Shown here in pieces: positions 48,452 through 59,648 of a stretch of 64,000 nucleotides of DNA. Each line of letters begins with the position of its first letter. Position 1 is the first letter of the stretch. The DNA comes from Enterobacteriaceae bacterium B14. Its GTDB lineage: Bacteria; Pseudomonadota; Gammaproteobacteria; Enterobacterales; Enterobacteriaceae. The notes beneath the pieces were generated by a model. That model saw only the letters and a program-made list of their open reading frames with translations, ran no database searches and was not told the DNA's origin. The position numbers and the translations under genes are program-made. The stretch is from the NCBI GenBank assembly GCA_000307305.1, contig DF158882.1, positions 97,450 through 161,449 of the forward strand, read 5' to 3'.

Positions 48452-51400
48452 TCATTTTGTGTGGACTCTAGCATTACTTGCAAAGCGGCGTCTTACCAGT
48501 ACAAAAAAGAGAGGCACAAAGAAAATGGCCAGTATGGTTGCGGTAATCATACCGCCAATTACGCCAGTACCCACGGCATGTTGGCTAGCGGAGCCTGCGC
48601 CGTTGCTGATAGCCATCGGTAGCACACCGAATATGAAGGCTAAAGAAGTCATCAGGATAGGGCGAAGACGCTGGCGTGAAGCTTCTAAGGTCGCTTCCAG
48701 TAAATCCTGTCCTTTATCGTGCAGTTCGTTAGCAAATTCGACAATAAGAATTGCGTTCTTCGCTGATAGCCCAATGATGGTCAACAGACCCACCTGAAAA
48801 TAGACATCATTATCTAATCCGCGCATCCAAGTGGCTAACACGGCCCCCAAGACCCCCAACGGAACGACCAACATAACTGAGAAGGGGATTGACCAGCTTT
48901 CATAAAGTGCGGCAAGGCAGAGGAAGACGATCAGCAAAGAGAGAGCATAGAGCGCTGGTGCTTGAGAACCAGAGAGGCGTTCTTGATAAGACATCCCCGT
49001 CCACTCTAGACCAAGCCCGTCAGGGAGTTGCTTCACCAGTTTCTCCATTGCATCCATCGCGGTACCCGTACTTTCACCCGAAGCGGCTTCACCAACAATT
49101 TGCAAAGAGGAGTAGCCGTTGTAACGCTCCAAGCGCGGCGAGCCGTATTCCCACTTTGTACTCATAAATGAAGAGAATGGCACCATCAAACCTGTATCGT
49201 TACGCACATACCAACGGTTTAAATCGGTTGGGAGCATACGATATGGGGCATCGGCCTGCACATAGACTTTTTTCACCCGCCCACGGTCGAGGAAGTCATT
49301 CACATAGGTAGAACCCCATGCGGTTTTCAATGTGTTGTTGATCTCGTTGATAGAGATATTCATCGAACGGGCTTTTCGCTGGTCGATATTTACCTGTAAT
49401 TGTGGACTATCGTCTAACCCGTTATGTCGAACACGAGTCAGTAGCGGGTCTTTCGAGACCATCGCAAGGAGTTTATCTCTGGCTTCTATTAATGCCGCAT
49501 GGCCTAAGCCTGCATGGTCTTCCAGTAGCATATCGAAACCCGCAGAGCTGCCTAACCCTGAAATTGCCGCAGGGCTACTGGCGGATACGCGAGCTTCATT
49601 GATTTTATTAAAGGCTTTTGTCGCACGTTCAATAATGGCGAACGAGCTACCTTCCGATGGACTTCTTTCACCCCAATCAGTTAACCGAATAAAGAGGCGA
49701 GCCACGTTTTGGCCGTTACCACCTTGGCCAGAGCCGACGGTCGACATCACGGAGATGACGTTATCTTTCTCTTTTTCGAGGTAGTACTTTTCGACATTTT
49801 CTACAACCTTGAGTGTCTGCTGCTGGGTTGAACCGACAGGCAGTTGAATCTGTGTCATAAAGACACCTCGGTCTTCTGCGGGAATAAATGACGTAGGGAG
49901 TTGAAGAAAGAGCAGAGCTAGCCCACCGAGAATCAGTGCATATAACAGGAGGTAACGAGTACTAAAGTGTAATACGCTGGCAACACCACGGCTGTAACGC
50001 TGGGTATTGCGTTCAAACATCCGGTTAAACCAGCCAAAAAAGCCACGTTTATCATTGTGTGTGCCCGGTGTTATTGGCTTTAGCAGGGTTGCACATAGCG
50101 CTGGTGTGAGGATCATCGCAACCAGTACAGAGAGCACCATTGATGAGACGATGGTGATTGAGAACTGGCGATAAATTGCCCCTGTTGTGCCACCAAAGAA
50201 AGCCATAGGAATAAAGACGGCAGAGAGAACCAGAGCAATACCGACCAATGCGCCTTGTATCTGTCCCATTGACTTATGGGTTGCTTCTCTAGGGGAGAGG
50301 CCCTCTTCAGCCATCACTCGCTCAACGTTCTCTACAACGACGATGGCATCATCAACCAGCAAGCCGATGGCGAGTACCATAGCGAACATCGTGAGTGTGT
50401 TAATGCTGAAATCGAAGGCATAAAGCACCGCGAAAGTCCCGAGTAATACCACGGGTACGGCAATGGTTGGGATCAGTGTAGCGCGGAAATTTTGCAGGAA
50501 GAGGTACATGACCAGAAACACCAGAAAGACCGCTTCGATCAATGTTTTTATCACATCATGAATAGAAGCTTGGACAAATGGCGTAGTCTCATAAGCGATT
50601 TTCGCTTCTAAGCCTGGTGGGAAATATTGAGACAGCTCTTCCAGTTTGGCTTTTACCAATTTATCGGTTTGCAGTTCGTTGGCACCGGATGCCAGCTTAA
50701 TCCCCATTCCTGAGGCGACCATGCCGTTGTAGCGGCTCAGATAGTCATAGCTTTCGCTGCCTAACTCAATTTTGGATACTTGCCCGAGTGTCACTTGCGA
50801 GCCATCGGTATTCACTTTAAGTGAGATAGCCCGAAACTCCTCCGGTGTTTGAAGCTGCGATTGTGCGCTAATCGTAGCGTTTAGCGCCTGATTCTCAACC
50901 GAGGGCGTACCACCCAGTTGCCCGACGGAGACCTGACTATTCTGTGACGTTATCGCATCAACTACATCCTGAGTGGTCACTTGGAAGTTATTCATTTTGT
51001 TCGGATCGAGCCAAATACGCATCGCGTACTGTGAGCCGTAGATATCGACGCTACCCACACCGTTAACGCGGCTTAACGGGTCTTGCAGATTACTTACCGC
51101 ATAATCAGCAATATCCTCTTTCTTCATACTGCCATCGGTAGAGACAAAAGCCACCATCATGAGTGTGCTATCGCCTGATTTAGATACGCGAACACCCTGT
51201 TGTTGAACATCCTGTGGAAGTTTTCGTAGGGCAGGCTGTAACTGGTTTTGCACCTGCTGCATGGCTTCGTTGGGGTTGACGCCGGGGGTAAACGTGAGCG
51301 TGGTGGTAGCACTACCGGAGCTGCTACTCTGGGATGATATGTAAATCAGATTATCTAACCCAGTCATGCTTTGTTCTATAACTTGAGTCACCGTATTTTC

Positions 51401-51571
51401 TAGCGTTTGCGCTGATGCCCCTGGATAAGATGAAGTGATCCTCACCGTCGGTGGTGCGAGATCAGGATACTGTTCTACGGGCAAAGATATGATGGCCAAT
51501 ATGCCTGAAAGGCTGAGGATAATAGTCAGAACCCAGGCAAAAATAGGACGGTCGATAAAAAACTTAGCCAT
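48452..51571 (-). CDS. acrD: RND multidrug efflux pump AcrD
   Basis: Inner-membrane RND transporter of 1039 aa (E. coli AcrD 1037), exporting aminoglycosides and anionic drugs with AcrA and TolC in E. coli. Twelve membrane helices and two large periplasmic loops are evident. The proton-relay residues are in [18 protein letters not shown] (about Asp407/408), and the conserved Lys is in [31 protein letters not shown] and the narQ neighbourhood favour AcrD over AcrB. No membrane fusion partner gene is nearby. GAGGAACGC precedes the ATG. Confidence 0.93.
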   Translation of the reverse strand: MAKFFIDRPIFAWVLTIILSLSGILAIISLPVEQYPDLAPPTVRITSSYPGASAQTLENTVTQVIEQSMTGLDNLIYISSQSSSSGSATTTLTFTPGVNPNEAMQQVQNQLQPALRKLPQDVQQQGVRVSKSGDSTLMMVAFVSTDGSMKKEDIADYAVSNLQDPLSRVNGVGSVDIYGSQYAMRIWLDPNKMNNFQVTTQDVVDAITSQNSQVSVGQLGGTPSVENQALNATISAQSQLQTPEEFRAISLKVNTDGSQVTLGQVSKIELGSESYDYLSRYNGMVASGMGIKLASGANELQTDKLVKAKLEELSQYFPPGLEAKIAYETTPFVQASIHDVIKTLIEAVFLVFLVMYLFLQNFRATLIPTIAVPVVLLGTFAVLYAFDFSINTLTMFAMVLAIGLLVDDAIVVVENVERVMAEEGLSPREATHKSMGQIQGALVGIALVLSAVFIPMAFFGGTTGAIYRQFSITIVSSMVLSVLVAMILTPALCATLLKPITPGTHNDKRGFFGWFNRMFERNTQRYSRGVASVLHFSTRYLLLYALILGGLALLFLQLPTSFIPAEDRGVFMTQIQLPVGSTQQQTLKVVENVEKYYLEKEKDNVISVMSTVGSGQGGNGQNVARLFIRLTDWGERSPSEGSSFAIIERATKAFNKINEARVSASSPAAISGLGSSAGFDMLLEDHAGLGHAALIEARDKLLAMVSKDPLLTRVRHNGLDDSPQLQVNIDQRKARSMNISINEINNTLKTAWGSTYVNDFLDRGRVKKVYVQADAPYRMLPTDLNRWYVRNDTGLMVPFSSFMSTKWEYGSPRLERYNGYSSLQIVGEAASGESTGTAMDAMEKLVKQLPDGLGLEWTGMSYQERLSGSQAPALYALSLLIVFLCLAALYESWSIPFSVMLVVPLGVLGAVLATWMRGLDNDVYFQVGLLTIIGLSAKNAILIVEFANELHDKGQDLLEATLEASRQRLRPILMTSLAFIFGVLPMAISNGAGSASQHAVGTGVIGGMITATILAIFFVPLFFVLVRRRFASNARVHTK

Positions 51572-51729
51572 GCGTTCCTCTTAACGGACAGTACTTTTGG
51601 GGGGAGTATCAATAGCAAGAAATACGATAATAAGAGAGTTGTTATACCTGTTATTATGGAAAGAAACGTGTGGAAAAAATGGAATTCTTGTAAAGATTCG
51701 TAGGCAATAACGGGCATAGACAGAAGTTA

Positions 51730-51763
51730 AACGCCATCAGTGTGTACTGATGGCGTTGTTTTT
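51730..51763. terminator. Terminator after narP
   Basis: AACGCCATCAGT, loop GTGT, ACTGATGGCGTT: a perfect 12-bp stem 18 bp beyond the narP stop, with TTTAACTT on the minus side and a longer T run on the plus side. It separates narP from acrD. Confidence 0.85.
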
Positions 51764-51774
51764 TAAGTGGCAAC

Positions 51775-52410
51775 TTATTGATTTTTATACTCAAGATACA
51801 TCACTGTGGCAGCTACACGAGAGCGAACATCTAGCTTACGGAGCATGTTGCGAATGTGCACTTTTACTGTCTCTTCCGAGATATGCAGTTGCGCAGCAAT
51901 CTGTTTATTCGACATACCTCGCGCAACTTCTTGCAGTACGTCTAGCTCGCGCTCGGTCAATTCAGCGAAAGGATCTGTCTGTTTATTGCGGGAAGCGAGG
52001 TATTCAGAGATCGCGTCACTAAAGACGTTTTTCCCTTTTGCTGCCTGCTGAATCAGCGACAACAGTATTTCTGGCTCGCTGTCTTTCAACAAATAGCCGT
52101 CTGCACCGGCATCAATCAGCGCATAAACATCACTGCGGGAGTCGGAAACGGTCAGGACAATAATGCGGGAGCTAACGCCTTCGTGACGAAGTGCTTTCAA
52201 TGTATCTAAGCCAGACAAGCCTTTCATATTGAGATCGAGCAGAATCAGGTCAGGCATAAGTCGGCCTGCAAGGGCCACGGCTTCACTGCCGTTACTGGCT
52301 TCACCGACGATGGTGATGGAGGGTTCCAGCTTAAGTAGCTGTGAAAGTCCTCGCCTCATCAGCGGATGATCGTCCACGATCAGAATATTATAATTTTCTG
52401 GCGTTATCAT
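51775..52410 (-). CDS. narP: Nitrate/nitrite response regulator NarP
   Basis: NarL-family response regulator, 211 aa (E. coli NarP 215). The receiver has DDHPLMRRG and phosphorylation site Asp59 in ILLDLNMKG. The LuxR-type helix-turn-helix includes LTERELDVLQEVARGMSNKQ and EETVKVHIRNMLRKLDVRSR. It follows narQ by 75 bp on the same strand. It should activate nap from 7-2-7 sites; one candidate is at 54368. Confidence 0.93.
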   Translation of the reverse strand: MITPENYNILIVDDHPLMRRGLSQLLKLEPSITIVGEASNGSEAVALAGRLMPDLILLDLNMKGLSGLDTLKALRHEGVSSRIIVLTVSDSRSDVYALIDAGADGYLLKDSEPEILLSLIQQAAKGKNVFSDAISEYLASRNKQTDPFAELTERELDVLQEVARGMSNKQIAAQLHISEETVKVHIRNMLRKLDVRSRVAATVMYLEYKNQ

Positions 52411-52485
52411 TTTTGCTCCATTTCAGGCAACAGCAAAGAGGGTTTCACTGCATACTTACTGAATTTAATTAATATTTTCATTGTT

Positions 52486-54165
52486 TCAATGCGGAAAAAT
52501 CAACCTTACAGCTGTCCCGCATTCTGTTGTTCTTTCAATATCCAATGAGCCGTTTAAACAGGATGCTCGCTCGCTCATAATATTTAAACCATAATGCCCG
52601 TCTGGCTCATTCAGGGTAGTGATTCCTCTGCCATCATCGGCAATTTCAATCATGTTATCGCCATTTTCAGTATAATTGCAGCGAATAGTAATGCGTTTTG
52701 CATCTGCGTGTTTGATGGCATTAATTAATGCTTCACGGACAATTTGCAGCGCATGAACCTGCTGCTGAGCATTGAGTGATTGAGATGATAAGCGACAGTC
52801 TAACTCAATGTTTGCCGAAGTTTGTAGCTGTAACGGTTTTATCAACTCGATTAGCGCTTCATTCAGGTCTGCTTCTTGGATAGAGAGACGAAATGTGGCG
52901 AGTAACTCCCGCAACTGTTGATAGGCATCGGAAAGGGCGCGGTCAAAATCGCTGATGATGGTTTGCACATCACTCAGTTCTGTAGGCAATGCACGTTTTA
53001 GCAGCGTTAGCTGAATACGCAAAAAAGAGAGTGATTGGGCTAGTGAATCATGTAGCTCTCTCGCTATGGTCGCTCTCTCTTCCATCAATAGCCACTGCAG
53101 GTGATGTTTTTGGGCACGATTAAAGTTGATGCCCCGAATCAGCATATTGGCGACGTTTTGCATCAATTGTGGATGAGGCATGATGTCGCCGTTTTGCCAG
53201 CTAAGCTGCCCTAAAGGCCGCCCATCTTGCCCTAACATAAGGTGATGCCACTCTTTATCCAAAGAAGGGGTACCTTGAGAGAGCAACCAATTACCACTGT
53301 CTCTCACTTCAAGCTGTAAACAACTCAGGTTTTCACTGTGGCTAACAATAGACAGAACCTGCTCGAAGCATTTTCTGTCTATCTGGCTTACATTCAGCGT
53401 TTGGGAGCAGTCATACAAAATACTTAATGTATGATTGGCTTGAGTAAGCCGCTCGGTTTTCTCAGCGACTTTATCTTCTAGCGAGCGATACAGTTTGCTC
53501 AACTCTCCCGTCATTCTTGTCATTGCTCGAGAGAGCACACCCATTTCATTGAGTGAGTTTACATCGAGATTCTGATCGCTAAAGTCACCGTTTTGAATGG
53601 ATAGACTGGCGCTAACTAACCGTTTTAGCGGCAAGACAACTTGTCGTCGGATGAAGCGGATGGAAAACAGCGCCAGCGTGATAATAATGATGAAACCCGC
53701 AAAGGCAACGCTTGCCACAATAGCCAGTTTTTTCTCGGAATTACGCTGTAGAGCAAAGACAAATTCATCAATTTGATTTACGTATCCGGTAATACCATTC
53801 AGATAACGTTGCTTATTACCTTGCAGGATATAAGTAGAAAGCTCGTCCCATGTTTTGATAAGAGTCTGATATTTCAGTTGCACATCGGTAGGAACATAAA
53901 AGCGGTTTAGTTTTTCAAGTGCCGGAGCATGGAGAGATTCTTCATACTGCTTTAAATGAGCGTCAAGGTTATCTGAATGGGTGGTGATACCATAAGCAAG
54001 CCGATAGCTCTGCATCCGCAAGGACCCGGAGATATTAATAGCCTCTGCATCGTTCAGGCTACTGTAGATAGTAACCAGAGCGAGCCCCGTCGAAAGAATT
54101 GATAGCCCCACGATAAAAAATAGCGTGCGAGCAATGCTGGTGGTAACAGAGCGTTTAGCTAACAA
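52486..54165 (-). CDS. narQ: Nitrate/nitrite sensor kinase NarQ
   Basis: Membrane histidine kinase of 559 aa (E. coli 566). The first membrane helix is at about 14-34; the periplasmic ligand P-box is INISGSLRMQSYRLAYGITT (cited in full at 20 residues). The second helix is near 150-172, followed by a HAMP domain. The HPK7 phosphoacceptor is His372 in ATIARELHDSLAQSL, with an ATPase domain having EIADDGRGI and HYGLNIMSERA. The start is TTG with GAGGT eight bases upstream. In E. coli narQ and narP are unlinked; here they form narQP. Confidence 0.94.
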   Translation of the reverse strand: MLAKRSVTTSIARTLFFIVGLSILSTGLALVTIYSSLNDAEAINISGSLRMQSYRLAYGITTHSDNLDAHLKQYEESLHAPALEKLNRFYVPTDVQLKYQTLIKTWDELSTYILQGNKQRYLNGITGYVNQIDEFVFALQRNSEKKLAIVASVAFAGFIIIITLALFSIRFIRRQVVLPLKRLVSASLSIQNGDFSDQNLDVNSLNEMGVLSRAMTRMTGELSKLYRSLEDKVAEKTERLTQANHTLSILYDCSQTLNVSQIDRKCFEQVLSIVSHSENLSCLQLEVRDSGNWLLSQGTPSLDKEWHHLMLGQDGRPLGQLSWQNGDIMPHPQLMQNVANMLIRGINFNRAQKHHLQWLLMEERATIARELHDSLAQSLSFLRIQLTLLKRALPTELSDVQTIISDFDRALSDAYQQLRELLATFRLSIQEADLNEALIELIKPLQLQTSANIELDCRLSSQSLNAQQQVHALQIVREALINAIKHADAKRITIRCNYTENGDNMIEIADDGRGITTLNEPDGHYGLNIMSERASCLNGSLDIERTTECGTAVRLIFPH

Positions 54166-54339
54166 AAAAGATACCTCTGTTTATTCATATGACCCTGTGG
54201 AAATAGAAAGGGTTGACTACACTATATTGAAAAGAGCGCAAGACAATAATTAGATAACATATAATAGGTATGGAAAAGTATTTTTGTCGTAGCAGCGCTG
54301 GAAAATATAGCGATCTTTGCACAAAGAGTGGTCGTTATA

Positions 54340-54353
54340 TTGATCTAGCACAA
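54340..54353 (+). promoter_or_regulatory. Candidate FNR site, nap promoter
   Basis: TTGATCTAGCACAA matches the FNR consensus TTGAT-N4-ATCAA perfectly in the first half and at three of five positions in the second. FNR activation under anaerobiosis fits the nap operon. Confidence 0.5.
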
Positions 54354-54367
54354 AAGGATACATCAAT

Positions 54368-54383
54368 TACCCCTAAAGAGTGA
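54368..54383 (+). promoter_or_regulatory. Candidate NarP site, nap promoter
   Basis: TACCCCTAAAGAGTGA: the first heptamer fits TACYYMT exactly, and after a two-base gap the second (AGAGTGA) fits partly. NarP binds 7-2-7 inverted heptamers. It lies 29 bp (centre to centre) downstream of the FNR-like site. Confidence 0.45.
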
Positions 54384-54720
54384 CTATGACTCTACTCTTA
54401 ATCGGTTTAGTTTAGGCTCGTCAAATATAGGTATATTTTCTGGTTATTAATAAACCAGAAGGGAAAAAGTGTATTTATTCTAATGATATTGGGTGCAATT
54501 TAGCCTTTAGTTGTTCCCGATATTATCGGCAGTTTGCCAGCCAGCAGCATCGGTATCAATAAAATAGAAGAGCGAAAGGCTCATGATATCGAGTGAAGGG
54601 CAGTAAAAATCAGTAAATCAGTAAATAAAGCTAATGGATTTTGATTTTTTTAGTGGCTCTCTTTTAAGAACACGAGCGCTACTTTTTTGATTGGTGATGT
54701 GTGTGGAAGGAATGTGATCA

Positions 54721-55212
54721 ATGGCAGATTTGTCGAGACGCAGTTTATTGCGCGGACAGTGGCGGCGTAGCCATGCCATCAGGCCGCCATGGTCACTGGC
54801 TGAGCCTTCGTTTAGCGAAGGCTGCGCTCGCTGCGAGGCCTGTATTTCCGCCTGTGAAACCGGTGTGTTAATTATCGGTGAAGGTGGTTATCCGGAATGT
54901 GACTTTCAGCGTGCTGAATGCACCTTTTGTCGGCGCTGTGTTGACGCGTGCGAAGTGGCAGTTTTTAACCTTCAGGCTGATACCCCTTGGCTGCAACATG
55001 CCACCATCAATCAACATTGTCTTGCTCAGCGCGGTGTCGAATGCCGAAGCTGCCAAGACAACTGTGAACCTAATGCAATTCGTTTTCGCCCCCGTCTTGG
55101 GGGAATTTCTGTTCCAGAGCTAGATACTGATTTGTGCAATGGCTGCGGCGCATGTGTTCGCGGTTGCCCAACTCAGGCTATCTCTATCACCGGGAGTGAA
55201 GATGGAAAATAA
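54721..55212 (+). CDS. napF: Ferredoxin-type protein NapF
   Basis: Cytoplasmic iron-sulfur protein assisting NapA maturation; 163 aa (E. coli 164). [4Fe-4S] motifs are seen in order: CARCEACISACETG, CTFCRRCVDACEVA, a looser CRSCQDNCEP region, and CNGCGACVRGCPTQA. An Arg-rich N terminus (SRRSLLRGQWRRSH) is typical. GGAAGGA lies nine bases upstream of the ATG. First gene of napFDAGHBC; its end overlaps napD by 11 bp. Confidence 0.95.
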   Translation: MADLSRRSLLRGQWRRSHAIRPPWSLAEPSFSEGCARCEACISACETGVLIIGEGGYPECDFQRAECTFCRRCVDACEVAVFNLQADTPWLQHATINQHCLAQRGVECRSCQDNCEPNAIRFRPRLGGISVPELDTDLCNGCGACVRGCPTQAISITGSEDGK

Positions 55213-55468
55213 AGACTGGCACGTGTGTGGGCTCGTCATACAAGCCAGACCAGAACGAGTATCTGACGTTATCTCGGCATTAGAAGCGATGCCGGGAACA
55301 GAAGTGCCCACGAGTAGTCAGGAAGAAGGCAAGATTGTGGTTGTTATGGGCGCAGCAGAGTCGAATGAACTGCTGGAGCAAATTGAGTCAACACGTAACT
55401 TGGAAGGTGTGTTGGCGGTATCGCTGGTTTATCACCAGCAAGATGAGCAAGGTGAGGAAATGCCATGA
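55202..55468 (+). CDS. napD: NapA chaperone NapD
   Basis: Binds the Tat signal of NapA and holds it back until the cofactors are in; 88 aa (E. coli 87), a ferredoxin-like fold. [20 protein letters not shown] and [19 protein letters not shown] match. ATG at 55202 has GGGAG six bases upstream. Overlaps napF by 11 bp and napA by four (ATGA). Confidence 0.94.
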   Translation: MENKDWHVCGLVIQARPERVSDVISALEAMPGTEVPTSSQEEGKIVVVMGAAESNELLEQIESTRNLEGVLAVSLVYHQQDEQGEEMP

Positions 55469-57951
55469 AACTCAGTCGTCGAGACTTCATGAAAGCAAAT
55501 GCAGCCGCTGCAGCCGCAGCCGCAGCGGGTCTGACCATTCCAACGGTAGCGAAGGCAGTAACCGGAAGCGGTGAGGCGATTCATTGGGATAAAGCCCCCT
55601 GTCGTTTTTGCGGCACCGGTTGCGGTGTCTTGGTAGGAACACAAAATGGTCGCGTTGTCGCCTCTCAAGGTGACCCTGAGGCTCCGGTTAACCGTGGTTT
55701 GAACTGTATCAAAGGCTATTTCTTACCGAAGATCATGTATGGAAAAGACCGTCTGACGCAGCCTCAATTGCGTATGAAGGATGGCAAATTTCACAAAGAA
55801 GGCGAGTTTACGACTATCTCGTGGGATCAAGCCTTCGATATTATGGAAGAGAAGTTCAAGACCTCTCTGAAAGCCAAAGGCCCAACGTCTGTCGGTATGT
55901 TCGGTTCTGGTCAGTGGACCGTATGGGAAGGTTATGCGGCGTCTAAATTGTTTAAAGCAGGTTTCCGTTCTAACAACTTAGACCCTAATGCTCGCCACTG
56001 TATGGCTTCTGCGGTAGTGGGTTTCATGCGTACCTTTGGTATGGATGAGCCTATGGGCTGCTATGACGATATCGAGCAGGCCGATGCCTTTGTACTTTGG
56101 GGCTCCAACATGGCAGAGATGCACCCGATCCTTTGGTCGCGCATCACAAACCGCCGCTTGTCGAATGACAAAGTTAACGTATCTGTGCTCTCAACCTACG
56201 AACATCGTAGCTTTGAGCTGGCAGATAACGCGATGGTATTTAAGCCACAAACCGACCTCTATATCCTGAACTATATCGCTAACTATATTATTCAAAATAA
56301 TGCGGTAAATAAGGATTTCATGGATAAGCACGTCAACATCCGCAAGGGTGCGACGGATATCGGCTATGGCTTACGTGCATCAGATCCGCTAGAAAAAGCA
56401 GCGAAAAATCCGGGAAGCGATGCTTCGGAGCCAATGACGTTTGAAGACTTCAAAGCCTTCGTTGCTGAATATACGCTGGAAAAAACCTCAGAGATGAGTG
56501 GCGTGCCAAAAGATCAACTTGAGGCAATGGCGAAGCTTTATGCTGACCCAGAGGTCAAAGTGGTCTCTTATTGGACAATGGGCTTCAACCAGCATACGCG
56601 CGGCGTGTGGGCGAATAACATGTGTTATAACCTGCACCTGCTAACCGGCAAGATCTCTAAGCCGGGCTGTGGGCCATTCTCTCTGACAGGACAACCTTCT
56701 GCGTGTGGTACTGCACGTGAAGTGGGTTGCTTCTCACACCGTTTGCCAGCAGACATGGTTGTGACCAACCCTGAGCACCGTAAAATCGCGGAAACGCGTT
56801 GGTTGCTGCCTGAAGGGACTATCCCTGAAAAAGTAGGGTTACATGCGGTTGCACAAGATCGCGCATTAAAAGATGGCACGCTGAACGTCTACTGGGTGAT
56901 GTGTAACAACAACATGCAGGCAGGCCCGAACCTGAATACTGACCGTATGCCAGGTTGGCGTGATCCGGCTAACTTCATCATTGTTTCAGACCCTTATCCA
57001 ACCATTAGTGCACTATCAGCAGACCTGATCTTGCCTACATCTATGTGGGTGGAAAAAGAGGGCGCTTACGGTAACGCAGAGCGTCGTACTCAGTTCTGGC
57101 GTCAGCAAGTGAAAGGCCCTGGTGATTCAAAATCTGACCTGTGGCAGATGGTTGAATTCTCTAAGCGCTTCAAAACAGAAGATGTTTGGCCTGCTGACCT
57201 GCTCGATAAGAAACCAGAATTACGTGGCAAGACCTTGTATGAGGTTCTGTACACCAATGGTCAGGTCGACAAATATAAACTCGAAGAGATCCCTGCGGAG
57301 CAGCTAAACGACGAAGCTCGCGATTTCGGCTTCTATCTGCAAAAAGGTCTTTTCGAAGAGTATGCAGACTTCGGCCGTAAACATGGTCACGATCTGGCAC
57401 CGTTCGATGATTATCACAAAGCACGTGGTATCCGTTGGCCTGTTGTCGATGGTAAAGAGACGCTGTGGCGCTATCGTGAAGGCTACGATCCTTTCGTCAA
57501 AAAAGGCGAAGAGGTTCGCTTCTACGGCAAACCAGATGGCAAGGCCGTTATCTTTGCTCTGCCATATGAACCTGCCGCAGAAAGCCCAGACGAAGAGTAC
57601 GATCTGTGGCTGTCTACAGGCCGTGTGTTGGAACATTGGCATACCGGTACCATGACACGTCGTGTGCCAGAACTGCATAAGGCTTTCCCTGAAGCGGTTC
57701 TCTTTATCCATCCTCTGGATGCGAAAGAGCGCGGTCTGCGTCGTGGTGACAAAGTTAAAGTGATGTCACGCCGTGGTGAGCTTACCTCTGTCGTTGAGAC
57801 GCGCGGGCGTAACCGTCCACCACAAGGGCTGGTCTTTATGCCGTTCTTTGATGCAGCACAGTTGGTTAACGCATTAACACTGGATGCAACCGATCCACTC
57901 TCTAAAGAGACGGATTATAAAAAGTGCGCAGTTAAGCTGATGAAGGTCTAA
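55465..57951 (+). CDS. napA: Periplasmic nitrate reductase, catalytic subunit NapA
   Basis: Molybdenum bis-MGD enzyme reducing nitrate to nitrite in the periplasm; 828 aa, the E. coli length. A Tat signal ([19 protein letters not shown]) ends near VAKA. The [4Fe-4S] cluster is bound by Cys46, Cys49, Cys53 and Cys81. The Mo ligand is Cys179 in [13 protein letters not shown]. The C-terminal cofactor domain has [17 protein letters not shown]. It overlaps napD by four bases. Confidence 0.98.
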   Translation: MKLSRRDFMKANAAAAAAAAAGLTIPTVAKAVTGSGEAIHWDKAPCRFCGTGCGVLVGTQNGRVVASQGDPEAPVNRGLNCIKGYFLPKIMYGKDRLTQPQLRMKDGKFHKEGEFTTISWDQAFDIMEEKFKTSLKAKGPTSVGMFGSGQWTVWEGYAASKLFKAGFRSNNLDPNARHCMASAVVGFMRTFGMDEPMGCYDDIEQADAFVLWGSNMAEMHPILWSRITNRRLSNDKVNVSVLSTYEHRSFELADNAMVFKPQTDLYILNYIANYIIQNNAVNKDFMDKHVNIRKGATDIGYGLRASDPLEKAAKNPGSDASEPMTFEDFKAFVAEYTLEKTSEMSGVPKDQLEAMAKLYADPEVKVVSYWTMGFNQHTRGVWANNMCYNLHLLTGKISKPGCGPFSLTGQPSACGTAREVGCFSHRLPADMVVTNPEHRKIAETRWLLPEGTIPEKVGLHAVAQDRALKDGTLNVYWVMCNNNMQAGPNLNTDRMPGWRDPANFIIVSDPYPTISALSADLILPTSMWVEKEGAYGNAERRTQFWRQQVKGPGDSKSDLWQMVEFSKRFKTEDVWPADLLDKKPELRGKTLYEVLYTNGQVDKYKLEEIPAEQLNDEARDFGFYLQKGLFEEYADFGRKHGHDLAPFDDYHKARGIRWPVVDGKETLWRYREGYDPFVKKGEEVRFYGKPDGKAVIFALPYEPAAESPDEEYDLWLSTGRVLEHWHTGTMTRRVPELHKAFPEAVLFIHPLDAKERGLRRGDKVKVMSRRGELTSVVETRGRNRPPQGLVFMPFFDAAQLVNALTLDATDPLSKETDYKKCAVKLMKV

Positions 57952-57978
57952 CAACCTAATGTTTAAGGTGCAATCACG

Positions 57979-58731
57979 ATGACCAACGGACGGGATAAGG
58001 GACCAGCGCGGCGTCGCTTTTTGCGTGATGCCGCCCGTAGTGTTGGAGGATTAGCCGGAATTGGCCTGCTGCTAGGTTTGCAGCAGAAACAGTCTCAGGC
58101 TAGTCAGGGTGTTGCGTTAAGGCCACCGGGCGCATTGGATGAAAAGGCGTTTAATAGCGCCTGTATCCGTTGTGGCCAGTGCGTACAGGCCTGTCCTTAT
58201 GACACGCTGAAATTAGCAACGCTGCTCTCTTCCAACACATCGGGGACCCCTTATTTCGTTGCACGGCAGACGCCTTGCGAGATGTGTGAAGATATACCCT
58301 GTGTCGTCGCCTGCCCAAGCGGTGCGCTCGATCCACGATTGACCAATATCGACGACGCCCGCATGGGGTTAGCTGTATTGCTTGATCAGGAGAACTGCCT
58401 GAGTTGGCAAGGATTACGCTGTGAAGTCTGTTATGACGAGTGCCCAGTGAAAGGTAAGGCGATTACGCTGGAGCTCTACCGTAATGACCGCACAGGAAAA
58501 CATGCCCGCTTTCTTCCTACGGTTCATAGCGATTACTGCACAGGCTGTGGTGTATGTGAGAAGAAGTGTGTATTGCCTGAAGCTGCTATCAAGGTACTGC
58601 CGCAAGAACTGGCGAAAGGGGAGTTGGGCCATCACTATCGGATGAGCTGGAAAGAACCGGCCAATCTTAATCGGTCACAGGTTTCTGATAGTGCGCCTTC
58701 CTCCTTCAATTCTAAAGGGGGAGGTGAATAG
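57979..58731 (+). CDS. napG: Ferredoxin-type quinol dehydrogenase subunit NapG
   Basis: Periplasmic electron-transfer protein working with NapH; 250 aa (E. coli 231), longer at the C terminus (Ser-rich tail). A Tat signal [14 protein letters not shown] is near residue 11. Four [4Fe-4S] motifs follow: [43 protein letters not shown] and [15 protein letters not shown]. It overlaps napH by one base (TAGTG). Confidence 0.95.
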   Translation: MTNGRDKGPARRRFLRDAARSVGGLAGIGLLLGLQQKQSQASQGVALRPPGALDEKAFNSACIRCGQCVQACPYDTLKLATLLSSNTSGTPYFVARQTPCEMCEDIPCVVACPSGALDPRLTNIDDARMGLAVLLDQENCLSWQGLRCEVCYDECPVKGKAITLELYRNDRTGKHARFLPTVHSDYCTGCGVCEKKCVLPEAAIKVLPQELAKGELGHHYRMSWKEPANLNRSQVSDSAPSSFNSKGGGE

Positions 58732-59648
58732 TGGCTAATTCACCAAAGCAGGCAGGATGGGAAGCCAGATCAAAGCTAGGTTGGTGGGCAAGCCATCGCT
58801 TTTTAGTGGCGCGTCGGGTCAGCCAGGGTTTGATACTTGCTCTGTTTCTGAGTGGCCCCCTGTTTGGCGTGTGGCTCCTACGCGGTAACTACAGTAGCAG
58901 TATGTTGCTGGATACGGTACCGATGACAGATCCGTTGATGTTGCTGGAGAGCCTGTTTGCTGGGCACTGGACTGCACCTGTTGCGATAGTTGGCGGTATT
59001 ATCATTGCTCTGAGCTATGCGCTAATTGGCAGCCGGGTGTTCTGCGGCTGGGTGTGTCCTTTCAGTTTAGTGACGGACTTTGCTGCATGGCTCCGTCGTA
59101 AATTGAATATTCGCAGCAGTGCGCCGTTATCCCGCTCTTTACGCTATGGCGTATTGGTCGTGGTACTGGCAGGCAGCGCTATCAGTGGCACGTTGTTATG
59201 GGAGTGGATTAATCCTGTGGCAGCAATGGGTCGGGGGCTAATTACGGGGTTTGGCTCTGGCAATATCCCACTGGCGAACCTTTTCCAAGGGTTGGTTATC
59301 GGCTTTGGTGCGGGGATTTGGCTGCTTCTTGCCATCTTCTTGTTTGACCTATTGGTGGTAGAGCATGGCTGGTGTGGGCACATTTGCCCGATGGGCGCGC
59401 TATATGGCGTCATTGGTGCGAAAGGCATTGTGCGAGTCAGTGCGATAGGGCGTGAACGCTGCACCCGCTGCATGGACTGCTTCCATATTTGCCCAGAGCC
59501 TCAGGTATTACGTGAGCCTCTCTTCGGCAAGCAGGAAAGCCCTTTGGTGTTAGATAAAGATTGCATAAGTTGTGGACGCTGCATTGACGTATGTGCTGAA
59601 AACGTATTTGAAGTTAAGAGTAGATTTAATCATTCGGGAGCGAAGTAA
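58731..59648 (+). CDS. napH: Ferredoxin-type quinol dehydrogenase subunit NapH
   Basis: Inner-membrane protein passing electrons from ubiquinol with NapG; 305 aa (E. coli 287). Four membrane helices (about 29-50, 78-98, 136-156 and 188-212) with CGWVCPFS and HICPMGALYG motifs at the membrane face. Two C-terminal [4Fe-4S] sites follow, CTRCMDCFHICPE and CISCGRCIDVCAEN. The start is GTG, preceded by GGGGGAGGTGAATA inside napG. Confidence 0.94.
   Translation: MANSPKQAGWEARSKLGWWASHRFLVARRVSQGLILALFLSGPLFGVWLLRGNYSSSMLLDTVPMTDPLMLLESLFAGHWTAPVAIVGGIIIALSYALIGSRVFCGWVCPFSLVTDFAAWLRRKLNIRSSAPLSRSLRYGVLVVVLAGSAISGTLLWEWINPVAAMGRGLITGFGSGNIPLANLFQGLVIGFGAGIWLLLAIFLFDLLVVEHGWCGHICPMGALYGVIGAKGIVRVSAIGRERCTRCMDCFHICPEPQVLREPLFGKQESPLVLDKDCISCGRCIDVCAENVFEVKSRFNHSGAK

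Larger units (their letters stand above)
54166..54720. other. Divergent narQ/napF regulatory region
   Basis: A 555-bp AT-rich gap. It holds an FNR-like site (54340), a NarP-like site (54368), TATAAT at 54260, and a short direct-repeat stretch (cagtaaaaatcagtaaatcagtaaa, about 54600-54626, here described rather than aligned). The recognisable sites are 340-380 bp upstream of napF, implying a leader of roughly 300 bases or an additional closer promoter not identified. Confidence 0.5.

Noticed and set aside
54270-54383. A 37-codon plus-strand frame in the narQ/napF gap
   Set aside because: Its AGGT abuts the ATG, it overlaps the FNR- and NarP-like sites, and the product has no recognisable character.
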